From the NCBI RefSeq assembly GCF_029051685.1, contig NZ_JAACFT010000014.1, positions 62,001-126,000 of the forward strand: a stretch of 64,000 nt of DNA, written 5' to 3'. This document shows positions 58,421 through 64,000 of the stretch, one piece after another. The position numbers and the translations under genes are program-made. This stretch comes from Bradyrhizobium sp. CSA207 (lineage in GTDB: Bacteria; Pseudomonadota; Alphaproteobacteria; Rhizobiales; Xanthobacteraceae). Below the pieces are notes generated by a model that saw nothing but the letters and a program-made list of their open reading frames with translations, searched no databases and was not told the DNA's origin. Numbering within the stretch: position 1 is the stretch's first letter; the number at the start of each line of letters is the position of its first letter.

Positions 58421-59221
58421 ATGCTCAAAGGATTCACCGCCCCTCGGTCCCCTTTGGGCGCCGCTGCATTGGTCCCTTCGCCGCCCTGGCATTTCGCAGG
58501 CGACGTTCTGGCGGTGGAGTTCTGGAATGATCCCGATGTGTCAGTCCATACTCTTCCGACGGGTGTCGAGCTTGACACGAAATGTCCGGGCCACTCTGTT
58601 GCACTCTTCACGGACTACCAGTTCACCGCGCAGAACAATGAGTATCTCGATCCTGCCAGATACCAGAGTCGCGGATTCAGCGTCCTCCTCGACGCGATGT
58701 GGAAGGGGGCACGAATAGCGTGGTGTCCATATTGTTATGCCGATAACGATGCGGCCTTGATGAGAGGCTGGATCCAGGGATATCCAAAGAAGTTCGGTGC
58801 CGTACACCAGACCCGCACTTTTGCCGCCCCGAGCCCGGCCTCGGCGCAACTCGCGCACGATAGCAGGTTCGCCGCCTGCATGTCCGCTCATGACCGGTTG
58901 CTGGTGCAAGCCCGCGTCACCTTGCGTGAAAAGGTAGACCGTCTTGTTGGCTTGCTCGATCGCCGGGTAGTGGGACGGCGATATTTTCCGCGGCTCTCCG
59001 CGGGCATGCACGATAAGCCCGCCGTGGATGAACTGGTGCGGTGCGTCTCGGACCGCCTCCTGATCACAAACATCTGGAGCGGCGAGGGTGAGCTCAGGTT
59101 TCCGGAAGCCTATGGCGAAGAGCTGGAAGTGCTGGGGCCACTGAAGGTGGGGCGCGGATATCGGTTCTCGTTTTCCTATTCGGTCACCGATATCGAGATC
59201 CTGGCAAATCTGACCGCCTAG
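58421..59221 (+). CDS. Acetoacetate decarboxylase family protein (copy 1)
   Basis: A 266-residue protein with the Adc fold. The segment GWIQGYPKKFGAVHQT (about 116-131) carries the Lys pair (123/124) that forms the Schiff base in acetoacetate decarboxylase, so a lyase or related activity is likely; the true substrate is unknown. The ATG at 58421 has GACGAGGAA before it and opens MLKGFT like copy 2. It is the first of two tandem genes of identical length. Confidence 0.85.
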   Translation: MLKGFTAPRSPLGAAALVPSPPWHFAGDVLAVEFWNDPDVSVHTLPTGVELDTKCPGHSVALFTDYQFTAQNNEYLDPARYQSRGFSVLLDAMWKGARIAWCPYCYADNDAALMRGWIQGYPKKFGAVHQTRTFAAPSPASAQLAHDSRFAACMSAHDRLLVQARVTLREKVDRLVGLLDRRVVGRRYFPRLSAGMHDKPAVDELVRCVSDRLLITNIWSGEGELRFPEAYGEELEVLGPLKVGRGYRFSFSYSVTDIEILANLTA

Positions 59222-59354
59222 CAAATGGCGCGTGATGCTAACAAGCGCGTTCTCGATTGTGGCAGGAATAAACAAGTCAACGCACTTCAATCAAATCAAT
59301 TGTGGCTGGAGTCGGTAGCCTGTTTGCTGAAAGAGATGCATCAGGACCACGAGA

Positions 59355-60155
59355 ATGCTAAAGGGCTTTACAGTTCCGAAATCGCCATTCGGCCAGGCCG
59401 CTCTAACTCCGCCACCACCTTGGCACTATGCCGGCGACGTTGTTGGAGTCGAGTTCTGGACGGACCCCGACGCGACGGCGGCGACATTGCCGAGTGGTCT
59501 TTCCAAAGATCCGAACTCAAACGGTCACGCCGTCATGATGTTTCTGGATTGGCAATTCACGGCCCAGGACGACGAACATCTCGAGCCGGCTCGTTATCAG
59601 TATCGCGAAGCGTTTATTTTGGTCGACGCGATGTACCGCGACGTGCCCGTAATGTGGTGTCCGTACATCTATGTAGACAATGACGCTGCGCTGGCGCGCG
59701 GTTGGACGCAGGGTTTTCCAAAGAAAATGGGTAGCATTTTCCAGACGCGCTCCTTTGCGGCCTCAGGTCCCGCCGCGGCGCCGGTCGCGTCCGGGGGCCG
59801 GTTTGGCGCGAGCCTTTCGGCGCATGGCCAGCGTCTTGCGGAAGCCTGCGTCACCTTGCACAAGCCGGTCGCAAACGGACTGTCTCTCCTCAGCCGACCC
59901 ACGGTCTTGTTGCGATATTTCCCGAGATTGGCGGCCGGCTACCAGGACAAGCCTGCGGTCAACGAACTGGCGATGTCGATCACCGACAATCTCACCGTCG
60001 CCGGCGCATGGATCGGGAAGGGCGAGCTTAACCTTCCGGAAGCGAATGGTGAAGAACTCCATGCGCTCGCGCCGAAAAGGATCGAGTCCGGGTTTCGTTA
60101 CTCACTTTCTTACTCCGTCAGGGATCTGAAGGTTCTCGAAGACCATAGCTGCTAG
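59355..60155 (+). CDS. Acetoacetate decarboxylase family protein (copy 2)
   Basis: A 266-residue tandem paralogue of the gene at 58421. The catalytic region reads GWTQGFPKKMGSIFQT with the Lys pair conserved. The N-terminus is MLKGFTVPKSPFG, with GGACCACGAG upstream. The pair probably arose by tandem duplication and may act as a hetero-oligomer or on two substrates. It is followed by a hairpin-rich leader and the poxB-like gene. Confidence 0.85.
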   Translation: MLKGFTVPKSPFGQAALTPPPPWHYAGDVVGVEFWTDPDATAATLPSGLSKDPNSNGHAVMMFLDWQFTAQDDEHLEPARYQYREAFILVDAMYRDVPVMWCPYIYVDNDAALARGWTQGFPKKMGSIFQTRSFAASGPAAAPVASGGRFGASLSAHGQRLAEACVTLHKPVANGLSLLSRPTVLLRYFPRLAAGYQDKPAVNELAMSITDNLTVAGAWIGKGELNLPEANGEELHALAPKRIESGFRYSLSYSVRDLKVLEDHSC

Positions 60156-60257
60156 GGGGCTGAAAGCACCCCCGCCGTAGCGGCGGAGCGTCGAGTCCCT
60201 CGCTCCGCCGAGAGGGTCGCTGCAGCACTCCCGTCCCGTGGAGACCCTCAACGGGAG
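60155..60257 (+). promoter_or_regulatory. Structured leader/terminator region before the poxB-like gene
   Basis: Several inverted repeats follow the copy-2 stop: GGGGG/CCCCC (60155-60159 and 60169-60173), CGGCGGAGCG/CGCTCCGCCG (60181-60190 and 60201-60210), and an interleaved set, GAGGGTC (60212-60218) with GACCCTC (60243-60249) and CTCCCGT (60228-60234) with ACGGGAG (60251-60257). The 10-base stem may end transcription of the Adc genes; the interleaved pair could form a pseudoknot or alternative folds just before the poxB ribosome site. Confidence 0.45.
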
Positions 60258-60285
60258 ACGTTCTTGTGATAGGAAAGAAAATTCG

Positions 60286-62007
60286 ATGAGCAGAACTGCA
60301 TCTGGATATTTGGTCGAAGCTCTCGAGAAGGCTGGCGTGAGGCGTGTCTATGGAGTTGTGGGGGACTCGCTGAACGGCTTTACTGACGCGCTGCGGCGAA
60401 GAAAATCCATCGACTGGATTCACATGCGGCATGAGGAGGCCGCGGCTTTTGCGGCGGGCGCTGAAGCTCATCTTACCGGCAGCCTTGCTGTGTGCGCGGG
60501 GAGCTGCGGTCCAGGAAACCTTCATCTGATCAACGGCCTGTTCGACTGTCAGCGCAACGGCGTGCCTGTTCTGGCGATCGCGGCCCACATCCCCAGCAGC
60601 GAAATCGGGATTGATTATTTCCAGTCAACCCATCCGGAAAACCTGTTCAGGGATTGCAGCCATTATGTCGAGCTGGTTTCCAATCCCAAGCAGCTTCCGC
60701 AGATTTTGAAACGTGCAATGCGGGTCGCGATTGCCAAACGTGGTGTTGCAGTCGTTGTGCTGCCCGGCGACGTCGCACTGATGAAGATTGATGACGACGT
60801 TCCGGAATGGATAGCACCCACCGCGCCCGTTTTGCGGCCAAGCGAGGCCGATATCGGGCACCTGGCAGACTTTCTCAATAAAGCATCCCGGGTCACCTTG
60901 TTCTGCGGCGCTGGGTGTGCAGGCGCCCATGCAGGGGTCATAGAACTTGCCCGCAAACTGAAGGCTCCGATCGTGCATGCCTTTCGCGGCAAGGAGTTTG
61001 TCGAATACGACAACCCTTACGACGTGGGAATGACAGGCCTGGTCGGCTTTGCATCCGGCTACGTCGCCATGAAGAATTGCGGTGCGCTCTTGATGCTCGG
61101 TACCGACTTCCCATACCGGGCGTTCTATCCGGAGCATGCAAAAATTGCTCAAGTGGATATGCGGCCTGAAGCGCTCGGCAATCGCTGCTCGCTTCATCTA
61201 GGCTTGCTCGGCAATGTCAAGGACACGCTCGATGCCGTGCTACCTTCGATCAAGGAGAAGACGGATTCAAGTCATCTCAGCGATGCGCTGATTGATTACC
61301 AGAGAACGCGCAGAGACCTCGACGCCTTGGCAGAGAGTGGTCCGGACGGCGACATCATTCATCCCCAATATGTCACCCGCGTGATCAGCGAAGTGGCGGC
61401 CGATGATGCGATCTTCACCTGTGATGTCGGAACGCCGATTATCTGGACTGCACGCTATCTCAAGGTCAACGGCAGGCGCCGCATTATTGGATCGTTCAAT
61501 CACGGATCAATGGCGAATGCGATGCTGCAAGCAATTGGCGCACAGGCGACCTATCCGGAGCGCCAGGTTATCTCAATGTCGGGCGACGGCGGTTTCAGCA
61601 TGATGATGGGAGACTTCATCACGCTGACCCAGATGGGACTTCCAGTGAAGGTCATCGTCCTCAACAATGGAACGCTCGGCTTTGTCGAGATGGAGATGAA
61701 AGCGAACGGATTCCTGGACACGGGCTGTGATCTCAAGAACCCCGACTTTGCCCTGATGGCGGAAGCCATGGGCGTCCGCGGCATCAGGGTTGAAAAGCCG
61801 CGGGAGTTGAAGGGCGCCATCGAGGCCGCACTGGCGCACAAGGGACCGGTTCTCGTCGATGTGATGAGTGCGCGGCAGGAGCTTGCCATGCCACCCAGGA
61901 CCACACTGGATCAAGCCTATCATTTTGGGATGTACATGATGAAGGCCGTTCTCGATGGCCGGGCGACCCAGCTTATCGACCTCGCGAAGGTAAATCTCTC
62001 CCGATGA
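60286..62007 (+). CDS. poxB: Pyruvate:quinone oxidoreductase-like ThDP enzyme (PoxB-like)
   Basis: A 573-residue ThDP-dependent flavoenzyme. The N-terminal PYR domain has the catalytic Glu (MRHEEAAAFAAGAEA); the central FAD domain follows; the C-terminal PP domain has GDGGFSMMMGDFITL and NNGTLGFVEMEM, the GDG-N ThDP motif. PoxB decarboxylates pyruvate to acetate and reduces ubiquinone at the membrane; the C-terminal amphipathic tail is present (about 545-573). The ATG at 60286 has AGGAAAG upstream; an in-frame GTG at 60238 is unlikely. Confidence 0.87.
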   Translation: MSRTASGYLVEALEKAGVRRVYGVVGDSLNGFTDALRRRKSIDWIHMRHEEAAAFAAGAEAHLTGSLAVCAGSCGPGNLHLINGLFDCQRNGVPVLAIAAHIPSSEIGIDYFQSTHPENLFRDCSHYVELVSNPKQLPQILKRAMRVAIAKRGVAVVVLPGDVALMKIDDDVPEWIAPTAPVLRPSEADIGHLADFLNKASRVTLFCGAGCAGAHAGVIELARKLKAPIVHAFRGKEFVEYDNPYDVGMTGLVGFASGYVAMKNCGALLMLGTDFPYRAFYPEHAKIAQVDMRPEALGNRCSLHLGLLGNVKDTLDAVLPSIKEKTDSSHLSDALIDYQRTRRDLDALAESGPDGDIIHPQYVTRVISEVAADDAIFTCDVGTPIIWTARYLKVNGRRRIIGSFNHGSMANAMLQAIGAQATYPERQVISMSGDGGFSMMMGDFITLTQMGLPVKVIVLNNGTLGFVEMEMKANGFLDTGCDLKNPDFALMAEAMGVRGIRVEKPRELKGAIEAALAHKGPVLVDVMSARQELAMPPRTTLDQAYHFGMYMMKAVLDGRATQLIDLAKVNLSR

Positions 62008-62140
62008 CTGCGGGAGGTAGGAGCAGGGACATGATGGGGGGCGAGCTTCTACGGGGTGGTCTAGCGTGGCGCTTTCCCAAGGCATTCCAGTTCATTGCGG
62101 AGGTCCAGAGCCGTCCCTTGAGAGCACATGACGTTCGCGC

Positions 62141-64000
62141 ATGGTAATACCGGTTCACATATGGGCCTATGCCTTCAGGATATGGTTGGCGGCCGTAATC
62201 GCGCTTTACGTCGCGTTTTGGCTGCAGCTTGGAGGAGCCTCATCGGCAGCCGTTACGGTGGCAATTCTGGCGCAGCCGACGCGCGGCGCGGCGCTTGCCA
62301 AGGCAGCCAACAGGATCGCGGCCACACTTATTGGCGCTACCATGTCAGTCGTGATCGCCGGCCTCTTTGCCGGCGAGCGGATCGGAATGCTCGGCGCCTT
62401 CATTTGCTGGATATGCATTTGTGTGTTCGTCGCAAGCTACCTCCGCGGCTATCAAGCCTACGCTGCGGTACTGTCCGGCTACACGGTCGCAATCATTACC
62501 CTCGTTAACATCGATACTCCGCAGAATGTGTTCACGACGATGACCGACCGAATGGCTGCGATCACGATCGGTATCCTGTGCGTGACCTTGATAAATGACG
62601 TCTTCGGATCACCGCCGGTGTGGCGCGGATTGGAGCGCCGAATAAACGATATCTGGGCCGATATTCGAAGTTATGTGCGCATTGTGCTGAGTGGGAACGA
62701 GGATAAGTCCGAGCATGCGGGAGAACTCCTTGCACAAATCTCGGGATTGAGAGATCAGGTCGACATCGTCGCTCACGATATGGCGGACGGGCAGCATCGG
62801 GCTGCGGGCGCAAGGAGCGCCATGCTCGCGCTCGTCGAGATCGTCCATCAGGTTCGGCTGTTGCGTTTGCTTGCCCACCGAGATCCGTTGGCCGTCACCA
62901 TCAGAGATCAATGTCTTGCCGTTATCGACGATCACCACTCCGAGGCACCTACCTTCCTGACAGAGCTGCGTGAAACCGAGCTGTCCCGCCCGAATATTGT
63001 GGTCGGGGCGGTGTGGCAGCTTCAACAGGCTATCCGCTTCGTGGAATCGAAAAGTCTCCTCGATGACGGACTGCTATCTTTGCGCGAAGGACTTGAGCCC
63101 GCGCGTGACATACGCCTGCCGCATCGCGGGGAATTTGCAGTTGCGTTGGGCAACGCAACGCGCATCGGAATTGCTCTAGTCGCCGGAGCGACATTTCTCT
63201 TGTTTGCCGGCTGGCCCGCATCCGTTGCTGCCCTGACGATTACAGCGATCCTGTGCGCGCTCAGCACCACAATGCCAAGTCCTTCAAAATTCGCGGTAGC
63301 GGCTATGCTGAGCTTTGCGCTCGCCTCGGTGAGCGCTGGAATCGTACGCTTCTACGTCCTGACGGAGTCGCAGGACTTCGTGAGACTTGCCGTTGCAATC
63401 GCGCCCGTCGTGTTTTTTGGCTGTTTGCTCAGTGTCCGTCCTGCGATTGGCGGCATCGGTCTGATCATGAATATCATATTCCTGGTCCTGCTCGCGCCGT
63501 CCAACCCTCAGGTCTACAACCCGCTCACTTTCTATTCCGAATGCGTGTTCGTCGCTTTCGCCCTCGGGGTGGTGTTTCTGGCCTCCCGCCTGGTGTGGCC
63601 GGTGTCCGCGCTCGACAAGCAGCATGCGGTCGTCAAAGCGACACAGGAAAGCTTGACGACATCCGTTTCGGGCACCGAGTGCAGCCTGCCAGCGCTGGAG
63701 TGTGATTTGGCGTCCCGGATCGCCGACTACGTCACGTCGGCTGCCGGCGCACGCCGGCCGCGTCGGCAAGTGCTCAAGGCCCTCCTTTCGATCAATGACT
63801 TGTCGCTTGCTGCGGCGTCAGCGCACCTTCATTTGGTGCAGAGCTCGGACGACCCGGCAATCGGTTCGAGGATTGGTCAATTGCAACGTGCTCTCTGGTC
63901 CGGCAACAGCCGAAGACTTTTCGCTGGCGCCAGGTCGGTTCTCCGACGGATGCGCGGGAGTCAAATCGAGGCACGCGAGGCGCTTCTGGCGGCGGCGACG
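62141..64000 (+). CDS. FUSC/aromatic-acid exporter family protein (3' truncated by window edge)
   Basis: A frame open from the ATG at 62141 to the window end (620 residues seen; full members are about 650-720). It has two membrane halves, residues about 8-160 (AVTVAILAQPTRGAALAKAANRIAATLIGA, the FUSC signature) and about 350-490 (RIGIALVAGATFLLFAGWPA), separated by a cytoplasmic helical domain. It is the YccS/AaeB-like type that exports aromatic or aliphatic acids. It follows poxB by about 130 bases and may export acids made by the upstream enzymes. Confidence 0.83.
   Translation, partial: MVIPVHIWAYAFRIWLAAVIALYVAFWLQLGGASSAAVTVAILAQPTRGAALAKAANRIAATLIGATMSVVIAGLFAGERIGMLGAFICWICICVFVASYLRGYQAYAAVLSGYTVAIITLVNIDTPQNVFTTMTDRMAAITIGILCVTLINDVFGSPPVWRGLERRINDIWADIRSYVRIVLSGNEDKSEHAGELLAQISGLRDQVDIVAHDMADGQHRAAGARSAMLALVEIVHQVRLLRLLAHRDPLAVTIRDQCLAVIDDHHSEAPTFLTELRETELSRPNIVVGAVWQLQQAIRFVESKSLLDDGLLSLREGLEPARDIRLPHRGEFAVALGNATRIGIALVAGATFLLFAGWPASVAALTITAILCALSTTMPSPSKFAVAAMLSFALASVSAGIVRFYVLTESQDFVRLAVAIAPVVFFGCLLSVRPAIGGIGLIMNIIFLVLLAPSNPQVYNPLTFYSECVFVAFALGVVFLASRLVWPVSALDKQHAVVKATQESLTTSVSGTECSLPALECDLASRIADYVTSAAGARRPRRQVLKALLSINDLSLAAASAHLHLVQSSDDPAIGSRIGQLQRALWSGNSRRLFAGARSVLRRMRGSQIEAREALLAAAT

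Noticed and set aside
1..64000. tRNA, rRNA, CRISPR arrays, insertion sequences or prophage genes
   Set aside because: I looked for clover-leaf arm motifs, regularly spaced repeats, transposase DDE/HUH motifs and phage structural genes while reading and saw none; short or divergent tRNAs could still be missed without a search tool.

Overview
The window reads as chromosome of a GC-rich alphaproteobacterium, most likely Bradyrhizobium or a close relative (Nitrobacteraceae). This is inferred from gene content rather than a marker gene: a C4-pathway 5-aminolevulinate synthase, a bo3-type quinol oxidase operon, many TAT-exported enzymes, a DUF1127 protein, rhizobial-type small secreted proteins, and two GAAC-N7-GAAC sites of the alphaproteobacterial LexA type. 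No rRNA, tRNA, CRISPR array, intact insertion sequence or prophage was recognised.

Layout. 0-10.3 kb: the 3' end of a TPR regulator, two tandem TAT-exported epoxide-hydrolase-like enzymes, an exported alpha/beta hydrolase, then a sulfite module (soxC, mono-haem soxD, a DUF302 protein, a periplasmic metallo-beta-lactamase-fold enzyme, a TehA/SLAC1-type channel), followed by a decayed TauE/SafE sulfite exporter at 10.4-11.2 kb. 11.2-14.1 kb: a DUF1127 protein, a 46-residue protein, a LysR regulator and small exported proteins. 14.2-24.8 kb: an accessory region of DNA repair genes and decayed toxin-antitoxin loci. It has a three-gene zinc-ribbon/DGNHR-motif operon divergent from Ku with a LexA-type box between them; an RHH antitoxin-like protein; HEPN-like proteins; an intact Xre/ParS antitoxin beside a frameshifted RES toxin; a second RES fragment; a frameshifted Uma2 nuclease; a vapBC remnant; and a FAN1-like VRR-NUC nuclease fused to a DnaQ-type exonuclease, also preceded by a LexA-type box.

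24.9-29.3 kb: an HlyD/double ABC-2 permease/HlyD efflux operon. 29.6-35.0 kb: a CoA-ester catabolic operon (YWTD propeller, hydroxyacyl-CoA dehydrogenase, acyl-CoA dehydrogenase, enoyl-CoA hydratase, class III CoA-transferase). 35.1-39.9 kb: hemA-type ALAS, a small membrane protein, NDH-2, a ThrE-like exporter and a secreted protein. 40.2-45.1 kb: ctaB (frameshifted) and cyoABCD. 45.2-48.2 kb: an AraC regulator, a frameshifted SDR and a FUSC protein. 48.3-56.3 kb: sdhE-sdhCDAB-fumC-cobT-maeA, a C4-dicarboxylate operon. 56.4-64 kb: a YoaK-like protein, three small proteins, tandem acetoacetate-decarboxylase-family genes, a poxB-like pyruvate:quinone oxidoreductase and the start of a second FUSC exporter.

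Themes. Several segments feed electrons to the quinone pool (NDH-2, Sdh, PoxB) that CyoABCD would oxidise. The 10-24 kb interval is unusually rich in broken genes. The two LexA-type boxes suggest that Ku, an uncharacterised zinc-ribbon operon and a nuclease-exonuclease fusion belong to one DNA-damage response; that is the most promising candidate for an undescribed system here.
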